Positions 51,070 through 61,157 of a DNA stretch of 64,000 nucleotides are shown here, piece by piece. The DNA is from JABWCE01 sp964355045. GTDB lineage: Bacteria; Bacteroidota; Bacteroidia; NS11-12g; UBA9320. Location: positions 4,077-68,076 of the forward strand of contig CAYHCM010000004.1 in assembly GCA_964355045.1 (NCBI GenBank), given 5' to 3'. Made by a program: the position numbers and the translations under genes. The notes under the pieces are model-generated. The model did no database searches. It was not told the DNA's origin and saw nothing but the letters and a program-made list of their open reading frames with translations. Within the stretch, counting starts at the first letter, position 1. The number at the start of each line of letters is the position of its first letter.

Positions 51070-53501
51070 CTATTTTCCCTTAAAAACTATAACCCGTGTA
51101 TAATAATTTGTGTTATCCGTTCCTGAGGATTGAAGAATATAGATGCCGTCGGCCACTGAGTTTAAGTTCATGTGGTGAATCTGTATGCCGGAGTTCGATA
51201 GTTCGGTTTGTATTAATTTCCCGGATAAATCGTACAAAGAAAAGGTAAAAACCTGACCTGATTTTTTATTGATATTTAATACCGCACAATTGGTAGGATT
51301 GGGATAAACAGTGGGGCCGGCTTGTTTTCTAATGTCATTTATACTGTTAATTTTTACCGAACCTTTTAAAAAATTAATTCCGCCCCGGTTATTTCCAATT
51401 ATCAAATCATGAACTCCATCGTTATCCAAATCACCAACCGCCGGCCTGCTTTGAGTTCCAAAATCTAAGGTAGTTGTTCGCATATAGGCCGAATCGAAAA
51501 TTACCATGGTATCTTCCTTATATTTTAATTGATTGTAGGTATCAAATTTAAAAAAACGAACTTTACCTTCATCCCCACCGCAAACCATATCAAATTTTCC
51601 ATCATTATCCAAATCGGTTATTTTGCCTGAAGCATCGCCAAAATAATTATAAACCGGCTTCCCACCGGTATCATATTCGGTAATTTCATTTACAATAAAA
51701 TTTCCCAAAGTATCATCCATTTTGGTAAATTGAGGATTGGTTTTGTTTCCGGTATTTCTGAAATAATTAAAATTGCCATTTTTTTCACCTACCACCAAAT
51801 CCAATAAACCATCCTTGTCCAAATCAATAATTTGGGGTGTGCTTCGTTCACCATTTACTCTCACATTTCCATAATTTTTAATTGGTGTAGTAAATGCCCA
51901 GGTAGTACTTGAACCAATATTTTTATAAAAATAAAGGCTCCCAAAATAATTTCCGGCTACCAAATCGGGTTTGCCATCTCCATTCAAATCGCCTATTGAT
52001 ATTGAAAGAAATTGAATTGAGTCGGCACTTAGCCCCCAAAGATCTTCGTTTTCAAGTTTAAATACGGNNNNNNNNNNNNNNNNNNNNNNNNNNNNNNNNN
52101 NNNNNNNNNNNNNNNNNNNNNNNNNNNNNNNNNNNNNNNNNNNNNNNNNNNNNNNNNNNNNNNNNNNTGAATTGAGTCGGCACTTAGCCCCCAAAGATCT
52201 TCGTTTTCAAGTTTAAATACGGGGCTGGTTTTTGTTCCAATATTTCTATAAAAAATAAGCCTGTAGTTTAAGTTTCCTGTTTTGGCATGATCTCCGTTTG
52301 AAGCAATAATCAAATCCAAATCGCCGTCAATATCTATATCACAAAGCAATGGATCGGTATATGCGCCATGGTCTAATAATTCATCGGTAAAATAATTTTG
52401 TTTATTTAATTTAAAATTTGGTTTTTTATTGGTCCCTATATTTTTATAAAACCATACCTGTTTTGACTCTTCAACCGGGTAACTTCTATCGGTTTGATTG
52501 GGAGCTACAATAATATCTTTGACCCCATCACCATCGGCATCGAGCATAAATGCACCTATAAAAGAATTAATATTAGTAGCCGTGGTTCCAACCGGCCAGT
52601 GTCCGTCATAGCTTATAATACTGTCAAAATCCAGACTTAAATCGCTTTTCCCGTTTTTCAGATATATCAAATTTTTTCCGCCTGCATTTCCCATAATTAA
52701 ATCAATATCTCCATCATCGTCATTATCGAACCATAATAAAGTAGAGCCGCCGCCATGCTTCCGATAGAGCTTAAAATTACAGGCAAAAACTTTAACACCA
52801 TCATAAGCGGTATCTCTAAAACTGCCCCAACAAAAATCGGCCAAATCAAAAACCGGAGGATGAATGGGCAGGCTAAAGTCAGCCGTCATATTCCGATATA
52901 ATAATAAATTCCCTTCATTGGCCTGATACGAAAAAATATCAATGTCGCTATCTCCATCCATATCGGCTATTGCGGGAATATTAAAATTATCAGCAGAAAC
53001 GCTGTTACTATCCAAAGGCGGTGATCCAAAATTATAGGCTACCAGAAATGGAGAAGTCTGTTCAAACTTAACCACCTTATCGCCCGACTTTGTAATATTA
53101 CGAAACAAAATAACTCTGTAATTAATTTTGGTCCATAAATCTTCTCTTCCATCCTTGTCATAATCAACCAATAAAAACCATGTATTATCCATTTTAGGAA
53201 AAGCACTTACATACTTAGGGCTATATTCATAGCTTGTAATATTTCCGTTTCCTTTATTGATGTAAGGCAAAATCATTCCCCCCGAACGGTCATGAATAAC
53301 CAAATCTTTTAACCCATCATTATTAATATCGAGTGCCTGAAACTGAGGTTGGTTTAAACCGCCTATTAATGCTTTGTCAAGTGTATCGCCTGTTTGAGTA
53401 ATAAAAACAGGGAGATTGGATCGTTTGAAATTTAGTACCCGGGTTTGGGCAAATCCTGAAATTGAAAATATTAAACAAAGGAATAGTATTTTTTTGGGCA
53501 T
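51070..53501 (-). CDS. FG-GAP/VCBS repeat protein with T9SS sorting domain, split by assembly gap
   Basis: One gene broken by a 100-N gap. Removing the N run and one copy of the duplicated 55 bases leaves 2277 bases, a whole number of codons (758 aa), in frame. Signal peptide KKILFLCLIFSISGFA-Q. At least nine calcium-loop FG-GAP motifs are visible (DINNDGLKD, DMDGDSDID, DADGDGVKD, DIDIDGDLD, DLNGDGKPD, DLDKDGLLD, DLDNDGKFD, DLDNDGVHD), forming one or two seven-blade propellers, then a T9SS C-terminal domain (TVYPNPTNCAVLNI, ADGIYIL). Secreted or cell-surface; partner unknown. Confidence 0.88.
52068..52167. other. Assembly gap (100 N) with 55-bp flanking duplication
   Basis: The 55 bases at 52013-52067 equal those at 52168-52222. 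Same artefact as at 12298-12397; the true sequence is continuous. Confidence 0.95.
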
Positions 53502-53642
53502 ATTAAATTTTAATTAATCCTAAATAAGACTGCTAAATTAGGGAAAATGTTGCGTTAAGAAATTTTTTTTTAATTCAAAATCCAGTATTACGGAAATAAA
53601 AATTAATTGAAAATAAAGATTTGTTTTTCGTTAAGTTAAAAT

Positions 53643-53650
53643 TAGTTTTG
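53643..53650 (+). promoter_or_regulatory. Bacteroidota -7 box (TAGTTTTG) of tRNA-Ala
   Basis: TAGTTTTGC, 14 bases before the tRNA-Ala 5' end. Confidence 0.6.
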
Positions 53651-53664
53651 CACCTTTGAGAAAG

Positions 53665-53738
<74 letters not shown>

Positions 53739-53749
53739 CCCAATTTTCA

Positions 53750-53786
53750 AAACCCTTGAAGATATCAGTATTTTCAAGGGTTTTTT
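53750..53786 (+). terminator. Terminator after tRNA-Ala
   Basis: CCCTTGAA...TTCAAGGG hairpin followed by TTTTTT. Confidence 0.85.
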
Positions 53787-53973
53787 AGTTCGACTTTTTT
53801 GAACTATTAATTTTGTAAAATTATAATTTATTGAATTTTATATAGTTATCGGTTCGACATACCCTTTTAGTTCTTTAAAAAAGTAATCGCAATTCAATTA
53901 AGAATTTTTATTAAACTGTAAAGCTAAGAATAAGTATAGATTTTTTTTGATTTGTTCAATATTTTATGTTTCA

Positions 53974-53981
53974 TATATTTG
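53974..53981 (+). promoter_or_regulatory. Bacteroidota -7 box (TATATTTG) of abiE
   Basis: TATATTTG, 23 bases before the ATG at 54005; it lies inside the longest possible frame and so argues for the shorter start. Confidence 0.6.
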
Positions 53982-54004
53982 TAGTGTTATATAATCGACA
54001 CTAT

Positions 54005-54832
54005 ATGTCTATAAAAGATAAACGAATGTCTTCTCCTGTAGCTTTTCTATTGGATACTTTACTTAGTAAAAATATTAAATGCTTCACAACTCAAGAGGTT
54101 TACTCTCTAATTAAAGATTCATCCAATGATGCTATTAAACGACTATTAGGAAAAATGATAAACAGGGGTCTATTGATGAGAATAAAAAGTGGTCTTTATT
54201 ATATAATCCCGTTTGAACAGGATGCAAAAACTTTTATGCCCGACTGGCATTTGCTTTCACAATACCTAGTTGGTGATTCAAATTATTATATTGGATATTA
54301 TTCGGCATTGCAAATTCACAGTTTGACTACACAGCCGAACCTGAAAGAACAAATTGTTGTTAGCAAACAAATAAAACCATCAACGCTTAATATAAAAGGT
54401 ATCCAATTTCAATTTATTTATCACAATAGGGAACATTTTTTTGGAAGTAGAAAAACATGGATCGACAGTTTCAACAAAGTTCAATGTTCTGATTTAGAAA
54501 AAACTATCATTGATTGCTTGTTTAAGCCAAATTATGCAACCGGTATAACAGAAATTGCAAAAGCAATTTACAAGTCGAAAGATAAGATTGATTTTCAAAA
54601 ACTCTTTGAATATGCAAGGCAATTCAATTCTCAGGCGGTTATCAAAAGGTTAGGATTTATTTTAGAGTTGCTTGAAATCAAACATTCAATAATTGAACAA
54701 TTACAAAAGTTGAGAACCAATTCCTTTGTATTATTGGAACCATCACACCTTAAAGAAGGGAAAACAATTTTCCGTTGGGCTATTCAGCAAAATATTGATA
54801 CGAATTCTATTCTTTCACCAATTTTTAGCTGA
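54005..54832 (+). CDS. abiEi: AbiEi-type antitoxin / transcriptional regulator
   Basis: 275 aa from ATG 54005. N-terminal winged helix (SSPVAFLLDTLLSKNIKCFTTQEVYSLIKDSSNDAIKRLLGKMINRGLLMRIKSGLYYI) and the AbiEi C-terminal domain (NYYIGYYSALQIHSLTTQPNLKEQIVVSKQ, CSDLEKTIIDCLFKPNYATGITEIAKAI). Antitoxin of the type IV AbiE system and probable autorepressor. The stop is 3 bases before the toxin start. Lies just downstream of a tRNA gene, a common integration site. Confidence 0.9.
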   Translation: MSIKDKRMSSPVAFLLDTLLSKNIKCFTTQEVYSLIKDSSNDAIKRLLGKMINRGLLMRIKSGLYYIIPFEQDAKTFMPDWHLLSQYLVGDSNYYIGYYSALQIHSLTTQPNLKEQIVVSKQIKPSTLNIKGIQFQFIYHNREHFFGSRKTWIDSFNKVQCSDLEKTIIDCLFKPNYATGITEIAKAIYKSKDKIDFQKLFEYARQFNSQAVIKRLGFILELLEIKHSIIEQLQKLRTNSFVLLEPSHLKEGKTIFRWAIQQNIDTNSILSPIFS

Positions 54833-54835
54833 TAT

Positions 54836-55639
54836 ATGATTGAACCAAAAGAAATAAATAAAGTTGCCACTGCAAACAGAGTAAATGATAGACAAATTGA
54901 GAAGGATTATATTTTATCTTGGGTATTATTTGCAATTTCTAACAACGAAATACTCAGCCATGTCTTGGTATTTAAAGGCGGAACTGTATTAAAAAAAGCA
55001 TACTTCGAGGACTACCGTTTCTCGGAAGATTTAGATTTTACCCTGATTGATGAAACTATTACTAACGAACACATTTTGGCTGAGTTTAAAAATCTTTTTG
55101 ATTTTATTAAGGAAGAAGCAAATATTGAAATGCTGATTGATGATAAAAAATTGATTTTACATGAAACAGGCAGTCCACAATTTTATATTGACTACGTTGG
55201 ACCATTAAAAGGAAATATGGGTAGCCGCGATTTAAAAATTGATATTACGAGAGGTGAATTTATAGAAACAGAAATCGAGAACAAATCAATTTATCGAAAT
55301 TATTCAGACCTTGAAAAAGATTTTAAATTAAAATGTTATTCCTTAGGTGAAGTATTGATTGAAAAAATGGCAGCATTGATGGGAAGGACTGAACCGCGGG
55401 ATTTATATGATTTTTGGTATTTAACAGAGGTAGAAAGAATTAAAGTTAAAAATCATTTAATTCCATTTCATAGCAAAGCGAAAAGAAAAAAACATAACCC
55501 GAAAGATTTCGAAAAAAAGGTACTAGGTAAAGAGGTCATTTTCAGGCGTGATTGGGAAAATAAATTGGTCTCTCAAATTCACGACTTACCTAAGTTTGAT
55601 GATATTTTCAGGGAAGCAAAACGCCATTTTAAATTTTAA
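54836..55639 (+). CDS. abiEii: AbiEii-type nucleotidyltransferase toxin
   Basis: 267 aa. NTase motif in FKGGTVLKKAYFEDYRFSEDLDFTLID (GGT...K...RFSxDxD) and later KIDITRGEF and EKMAALMGRTEPRDLYDFWYL, all typical of AbiEii/MenT-type toxins, some of which act by adding nucleotides to tRNA. Forms an operon with abiEi. Phage-exclusion role is known for the family. All NTase residues appear intact. Confidence 0.9.
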   Translation: MIEPKEINKVATANRVNDRQIEKDYILSWVLFAISNNEILSHVLVFKGGTVLKKAYFEDYRFSEDLDFTLIDETITNEHILAEFKNLFDFIKEEANIEMLIDDKKLILHETGSPQFYIDYVGPLKGNMGSRDLKIDITRGEFIETEIENKSIYRNYSDLEKDFKLKCYSLGEVLIEKMAALMGRTEPRDLYDFWYLTEVERIKVKNHLIPFHSKAKRKKHNPKDFEKKVLGKEVIFRRDWENKLVSQIHDLPKFDDIFREAKRHFKF

Positions 55640-55793
55640 ATGACTAATTTTTTTATGTAGGTTCAAATATTGAATAATACCCAATAATATATTCTAAATC
55701 CTTAACAAAAAAGTTCGACCTCTGTCGGGTTGAGTCCACAATGTCTTGTAACCATTGGTTTTTTAAGGCCTTTTTTATCAGCACTTAAAAAAA

Positions 55794-56771
55794 TTATTCC
55801 TTCATAAATTTAGAATGAACAACCCTATCCCTGTTACAAATTTCTAACAAATAGGTTCCTGAATCAAAAGCCGTTAAATCCAAATCATACAGACTGGTAA
55901 AAATTTCAGTGGAAGATTGAAAAACTTTTTTACCTGCCAAATCAAAAACCCTAATGGACACTCCTCCTTTGAAAATAGATTTATCAAAAGAAACGGATAA
56001 TGATTGAGTGGCCGGATTAGGGAAAAGTTTTACAGAATTTACAACGTAAATAACCTGAATACCGATGGTGTTAGAATAATCAAACATTACAAATTTTCGG
56101 GTTAGTATTTTATTTACAATTACTTTGGAAATCAGTAATAAGGGTTCCTTATGCCCATTTTGATACCATGCATATTCGGTGGTTAATGAATAGGAATTAA
56201 TAGAGGAATCGCCAATATAAATAACAGATTTAGTTCTTAACGTATTATTTACCGTTTTGTTTGGCAAGGTCAAAGTTCCCCATGCATCGGCTTTAAATGA
56301 ATATTTTCCCTTACCGGTAATAGCTCCCGGATTAGTAACAGCAGTAAATGTATCCGTAAAATTATCATTGTAATTGATAGGAAATTTGTAATACGTAATG
56401 GGGGTTTTAAACGATTGATCCACGACACCGGGTTCCACAAATCCATAATAAGCGGAGGCAGTACTGCTGTTTTTCCAATAGGTATAAACCGTTCCTAAAT
56501 AATCGGTTCTTGCTAATGTGGATGCAGGAAATAAGCCTGAATACGGAGTAGAACCGGGCAATACATTATAGCGTTTAAATTTATAAACGGATTTTAAATT
56601 GCTGAAATTCCAGGTAATATTTGCCCCGCTATTGCCTTCATATCTAAGGGCGGTATCAAGAGCCATGGAAATGGAATCGCCTAAAACAGGAAGTATAGAA
56701 CTGGTAATGGTAGTTTGGGCTTTACTTGATATAGCACAAAAAATAAAAGCGAGTAAAATGATTTTTTTCAT
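55794..56771 (-). CDS. Secreted protein with T9SS type A sorting domain
   Basis: 325 aa. Signal peptide KKIILLAFIFCAISSKA-Q. Beta-rich middle (FKRYNVLPGSTPYSGLFPASTLARTDY) of unknown family. C-terminal VKLFPNPATQSLSVSFD, IRVFDLAGKKVF, FDSGTYLLEI: a T9SS sorting domain. Last gene of a minus-strand string with TPR proteins and the transporter-peptidase fusion. Confidence 0.78.
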   Translation of the reverse strand: MKKIILLAFIFCAISSKAQTTITSSILPVLGDSISMALDTALRYEGNSGANITWNFSNLKSVYKFKRYNVLPGSTPYSGLFPASTLARTDYLGTVYTYWKNSSTASAYYGFVEPGVVDQSFKTPITYYKFPINYNDNFTDTFTAVTNPGAITGKGKYSFKADAWGTLTLPNKTVNNTLRTKSVIYIGDSSINSYSLTTEYAWYQNGHKEPLLLISKVIVNKILTRKFVMFDYSNTIGIQVIYVVNSVKLFPNPATQSLSVSFDKSIFKGGVSIRVFDLAGKKVFQSSTEIFTSLYDLDLTAFDSGTYLLEICNRDRVVHSKFMKE

Positions 56772-56796
56772 CTCTGTATTTTTTTCAAATTAAACA

Positions 56797-57432
56797 CTAT
56801 TTAATTAAACTCAAACCTTCCAATGCCGACGAATCGTTAGGTTGGTTCAGCAAAACTTTATTAAACAATACTTTTGCTTCCTGCATTCGCCCTAAAAAAT
56901 AGGACGTCCAGGCGCTCATAAGCATTGAATTATAATCGAATGGATATAAATTTAACGACACATCAAAATATTTTTTAGCCGTGGTGTAATTTTTACGGTA
57001 ATAATAAATAAGTCCTAAACGATAATTGGCTGTTGAATTTTTTGGATCCAATTTCAGTATTGAAAAATAGGTTTTTTCAACACTTACCCAATCCTCTTTT
57101 ACCGAGTAAGGATTTATTATTCCCCAAAGCGCCTCGGTAGATGAAGGCATAAGTTTAATACACGCCGAGTAATGCGTTATTGATTTATCATTTTTTCCAG
57201 CCAAATAATATAGCCAGCCCAAGCGCAGGTTTACCTCATAACTTTGTTCGCTTTCAACTGCGGTAAGAGTTTTAATAGCATCGTCATATTTTTTTTCACT
57301 TTCCTGCGTATAGCTTTTACTAAATGCGTCTTGCAACTCTTTTTGAGTTTGGGCAGTTGCCTGAAAAAAGCTGATTAAACCGATAATTATCATCGGTAGG
57401 TTTCTTTTTAAAAATTGAATTGTATGGTGCAT
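56797..57432 (-). CDS. Secreted TPR protein
   Basis: 211 aa. Signal peptide (PMIIIGLISFFQATA-Q). At least four tetratricopeptide repeats from residue 35 on (EVNLRLGWLYYLAGKNDKSITHY, NSTANYRLGLIYYYRKNYTTAKKYFDVSLNLYP). Overlaps the upstream gene by 25 bases. Probably a scaffold in the periplasm for that neighbour. Confidence 0.8.
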   Translation of the reverse strand: MHHTIQFLKRNLPMIIIGLISFFQATAQTQKELQDAFSKSYTQESEKKYDDAIKTLTAVESEQSYEVNLRLGWLYYLAGKNDKSITHYSACIKLMPSSTEALWGIINPYSVKEDWVSVEKTYFSILKLDPKNSTANYRLGLIYYYRKNYTTAKKYFDVSLNLYPFDYNSMLMSAWTSYFLGRMQEAKVLFNKVLLNQPNDSSALEGLSLIK

Positions 57433-58736
57433 TTTATAAGTTGATTTAAATAATTTTTTTTTGAGGTTTCGGAATAGGAGGGGGTTACTATTTTAAAATA
57501 GCTGCTTTCTCTAACCTGCATAGTATATGAAGGGATAATTTTTAATTTTCTTAAAAAAAACGAGAAGCTGGTTTCGGCGGTAAATTTAACAGGTTCAATG
57601 GTATTATAAGCCACAATGCCGCCATTTGTAATATAATTTTGATGATTTCCATAACTTGCCTTTACCTCATACCATAGTTTTTTTCGCGCTTTACCACCTA
57701 TTTTCTGGGTAAAAACAGATTGATTGGTTTCGTCATTATTTAACCAGGACAAGGAGGTACTTGAATAAAAATCAGTATTTCCCCTTGGATACCAAAGAAA
57801 TGTTCCTTCGGTTTGAATTTGAAATACATTTCCTAAATTTCCAAGGCCTGCCGAAATTCCAAAACCAAAATTAAGGTGTCTTTTAAAAATATTTGCCATA
57901 CCCGTATAGGCTGTATTATTTGAATTGAAAGTTTGTATGTTAAAGGGGGTAGATGGGTCAATAAAATCGGATGTTATAAATTGTGCATTTTCCTTAAAAT
58001 ATCCCAATGAAGCACCAATGCTAAGGTTTTTCGTGGTTACATACCTTCCGCCAAGGGTGTATTGGTAATTGTTATTCGAATAATTTTTGGTTTGCGCCCG
58101 GGAAGATTGTGCTTCAACAATTCCTTCGGATTTTACATTAAAAAAAGAAAAGCTATTAATAAAAGTGAAACGACTGTTTGTCCTATTTTCGATAAATAAA
58201 TTGAACAAGGACGCATTGTTTTGTATGGTTTTTTCTGAATAAATAAGTTCTTCCATTTCTTTTGTCATTGGCACAGGAATCTTAAATATTAAACCTGCAG
58301 TAACACTTACCGATTTAAAAGAACTTGCTACATCAACAACAGGCTGACTTTTAAATCCAACTCGTTTCTTCATACTTTCCGCAAATGTAAAAGCCAAATC
58401 CTTTGCATCTTCCAAGCGATTGGTAAAAAGGTAAGAAAAGTATAAATATTCCTGAATCAGGGAATCGGCAGGGCTCATTTCATGGGCTTTTTTAAAATGA
58501 ATTAAAGCCTTTTCAAAGCTTTTATATTCATAATATGAAATGCCTAACCGGGTTCTTAAAAAATAAAAATCTATTTTGTTTTTTAAGGCATCCTTTCCTG
58601 TTTTCCAAAGGCCATCGTAATCTTTATTTATAAATTGAAAATAAGTTGCACTGTCCACAGAGGTGTAGCTTAGGGTGGTTTGGGCCCATGAATTTATGCA
58701 AAAAATAAAACTTAGAAAAATTAAACTACTTCGCAT
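57408..58736 (-). CDS. TPR plus outer-membrane beta-barrel protein
   Basis: 442 aa from ATG 58736 (signal MRSSLIFLSFIFCINSWA-Q). TPR-like helices at residues about 40-120 (FEKALIHFKKAHEMSPADSLIQEYLYFSYL), then an antiparallel barrel of about 280 residues ending in F (IKCTIQFNF). Overlaps the stop of the transporter-peptidase gene by 16 bases. It looks like an outer-membrane protein with a periplasmic TPR arm. Confidence 0.75.
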   Translation of the reverse strand: MRSSLIFLSFIFCINSWAQTTLSYTSVDSATYFQFINKDYDGLWKTGKDALKNKIDFYFLRTRLGISYYEYKSFEKALIHFKKAHEMSPADSLIQEYLYFSYLFTNRLEDAKDLAFTFAESMKKRVGFKSQPVVDVASSFKSVSVTAGLIFKIPVPMTKEMEELIYSEKTIQNNASLFNLFIENRTNSRFTFINSFSFFNVKSEGIVEAQSSRAQTKNYSNNNYQYTLGGRYVTTKNLSIGASLGYFKENAQFITSDFIDPSTPFNIQTFNSNNTAYTGMANIFKRHLNFGFGISAGLGNLGNVFQIQTEGTFLWYPRGNTDFYSSTSLSWLNNDETNQSVFTQKIGGKARKKLWYEVKASYGNHQNYITNGGIVAYNTIEPVKFTAETSFSFFLRKLKIIPSYTMQVRESSYFKIVTPSYSETSKKNYLNQLIKCTIQFNF

Positions 58737-60907
58737 ATATAAGTTTGGGTTGTATTTTTCTTCACGCAAAAGGAATTCAATTTGCTGTCAGCAAAATTCA
58801 TTTCAAACGTTCGTTCTTTCAATTTAAATTTTAAAAAATTAGCCTTTGCAATAGTCTTGTATTTTATGGTTTTGGGTGAATTAGGATTATCACATTCCAC
58901 ACATTCTGAAGTATAATTGGCTTTGGTAAATAAAATAAACGGAGCAAAAAAATCCTGAATAAAACGGGTAATTCCATTATTGAAATGAATGATTGGATAA
59001 CTATCTGTCACAATTAAATTTGCGTAGCAACCCAACAATATTTTATAATTGGCCAAATAAAAATCGAAGAGCAATGAATTTTTACTACCCTCAAAATCGT
59101 AGCAATAAAACATAATGCCATCATTTACAAACCATAGCGTTGATTTTGTTTTTGAACACTGAATATAAGTCCGGTTCCATTCATCCGTTAATACTTTCCA
59201 CTCTATGCGGTCTTCTGTTTTGTTTTTATTTATAAACTTAATGGTTTTTCCCGGTTGCAAATCATAACTTTTTATAAGCAAATCAGCCGTTTCTACATTG
59301 CTAATAATGTCACCTTCTTTGGGTACTTCAAATGTTTTTAAACGCGTTTCATTATTTATTTTTTGCAAATAATAGGCAATAGGATAAGGGTAAGTTTTCT
59401 CCCCGATTATGGGTGACAATTGTAATTGAAAATGCAAATGTGGCTCGGGCGACCGGCCTGAATTGCCGCAAGTTGCCAGCACCATTCCTTTGGTTACATA
59501 ATCGCCAATTATTACTTTAAAACTATCTTTTTTGATATGTGAAAGCTGAGAGAACAACCCATTCTGATGATTAAGAATGATGGTATTTCCCCAATTATTT
59601 TTTGAATCAACACTGTTTATGGGGTTTTCTTCAACTGTATTAATTATATCGTAAACAAAGCCATTGTAGGGCGCTACAACCGGTTTATCATAACAATAAA
59701 AATCCTTACAATCGGTGCCCGGCAATTTATAGGTATTGCTTTTTTCATCTGCTATCACAAAATCCAAAGCTTTGCTCCAATCTCCCAAATGAGTTAAGGA
59801 GCCATCATATCCCTGGCTTACTTTCCATTCGCCCCAAAACGGAAAGGCAATTTTGGCCAAATGTGAATTTTGAAACCGTTTGGTGGTTGAAAGATATTTA
59901 TAAATTGTTTTTTCGGCAGAGTAATATTGAAGCGAAACGAGTTTTAAAAACTTATGCCACCAGCGGTGTTGCAGGAAAAATAAAAATAAAATAGTGAGCA
60001 AACTGAAGGATACAGTAAATGATTTAAGTTGAAAAACGGCTAATAATTTTCCAAATGCGATAAGCATAATACAAAGAATTGGGGTTAGAATTATAACACT
60101 TAAATAACTCCATTTATTGGGAACAACATAAAAACATCCAAGTGCAATAGCCATAAAAATAAAATTGCTGCCTATAAGATAATCGGTGAGTAAAACGGTA
60201 TCAATACCCAATAGATTAAAAGTTGCAAACGCACTGCAAAAACCTAGAACGGAAAGAGTAAAAGCTATCCGTGAAAAGTAAAGCATACCGCCTGCTATGA
60301 TAATTCCGGCCAATAATGAATTTTGAAAAAATGTGGATGATAGGGTTTTAAAATAACTTTTTATAATTACCGGCAACTCCAATCCATCAAGGCTGTGAGC
60401 CCAAACGTAAATAGGCGTAAGAGATGCTTTAGCCTCATAGTTTGTGGTATAAATGTATTGTTCCTGAAGATCAATAAATGAAAAAGTACCTGAAGCCAGA
60501 TAAACCAACCAATAGGTAAGCAAAAATGGCAAACCGAGAAACGGTAAATTGTACTCTGCCAAAACCGTACTCAACCAAACCGTATTAAAAAGCAAAATAA
60601 GGACAGCACTGACGAGCACAAGGGTAAATGCCAAATTAAATTTATACTCAAAGCCCAAAGCCAATCCCAGCAAAAGGGCGTTGAAGCCATATATTCCTTC
60701 ACGTATAGCTTGCTTTGAAAGGCCAAGGATATAAGCAAAAATATTAGATAGTATAATACAAAGCAGGCCGCAGGTTCCAAGCAACGGATCAATAAAAGTG
60801 ACAAGTAATATTATTAAAGCAAGAACAGAATTTAATGAAAAAAATATCTGTGAATAGCTGTTGAGAATGCTATTAATCCAATAATATAATTGAGGTTTTT
60901 TAAACAA
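58721..60907 (-). CDS. Urea transporter fused to M23 (LytM) peptidase, TTG start
   Basis: 728 aa; starts at TTG 60907. Residues about 1-330 are a urea transporter (UT) domain of about ten TM helices with SYSQIFFSLNSVLA, REGIYGFNALLLGLALGFEY and FLGLPFLLTYWLV. Residues about 350-520 are an M23 metallopeptidase: HLGDWSKALDF (HxGxxxAxD), LSHIKK, and GNSGRSPEPHLHFQL (HxH), all zinc and catalytic residues present. A C-terminal beta domain follows. The peptidase would face the periplasm. Such fusions occur in some Bacteroidota; purpose unknown. Confidence 0.85.
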   Translation of the reverse strand: MFKKPQLYYWINSILNSYSQIFFSLNSVLALIILLVTFIDPLLGTCGLLCIILSNIFAYILGLSKQAIREGIYGFNALLLGLALGFEYKFNLAFTLVLVSAVLILLFNTVWLSTVLAEYNLPFLGLPFLLTYWLVYLASGTFSFIDLQEQYIYTTNYEAKASLTPIYVWAHSLDGLELPVIIKSYFKTLSSTFFQNSLLAGIIIAGGMLYFSRIAFTLSVLGFCSAFATFNLLGIDTVLLTDYLIGSNFIFMAIALGCFYVVPNKWSYLSVIILTPILCIMLIAFGKLLAVFQLKSFTVSFSLLTILFLFFLQHRWWHKFLKLVSLQYYSAEKTIYKYLSTTKRFQNSHLAKIAFPFWGEWKVSQGYDGSLTHLGDWSKALDFVIADEKSNTYKLPGTDCKDFYCYDKPVVAPYNGFVYDIINTVEENPINSVDSKNNWGNTIILNHQNGLFSQLSHIKKDSFKVIIGDYVTKGMVLATCGNSGRSPEPHLHFQLQLSPIIGEKTYPYPIAYYLQKINNETRLKTFEVPKEGDIISNVETADLLIKSYDLQPGKTIKFINKNKTEDRIEWKVLTDEWNRTYIQCSKTKSTLWFVNDGIMFYCYDFEGSKNSLLFDFYLANYKILLGCYANLIVTDSYPIIHFNNGITRFIQDFFAPFILFTKANYTSECVECDNPNSPKTIKYKTIAKANFLKFKLKERTFEMNFADSKLNSFCVKKNTTQTYICEVV

Positions 60908-60945
60908 ATTATGGTTGATTAATTATCGTGGGTTTTATTAGCTTT

Positions 60946-61154
60946 TGAACCACATAGGCACATAGGAACATAGAAAAACACATAGTTATTATTTCTTAAT
61001 AGAAAGGATTTTTAATAACAAATATGTTTCATCTTTCTTCAAAAATTTAGTACAAAAATTTATCTCAAAAAATTGATTATTTATGATAATTGTTTTTAAA
61101 TTAGTCATATTTTCTATGTGCTTTAACTATGTTTCTATGTGCCTATGTGGTTCA
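60946..61154. repeat. Long inverted repeat (CACATAGGCACATAG family)
   Basis: Left arm TGAACCACATAGGCACATAG (60946-60965) equals the complement of 61135-61154 with further CACATAG/AACATAG words in each arm. Fills the spacer between the LysA-like stop and the transporter start. No gene there. Confidence 0.88.
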
Positions 61155-61157
61155 GGT

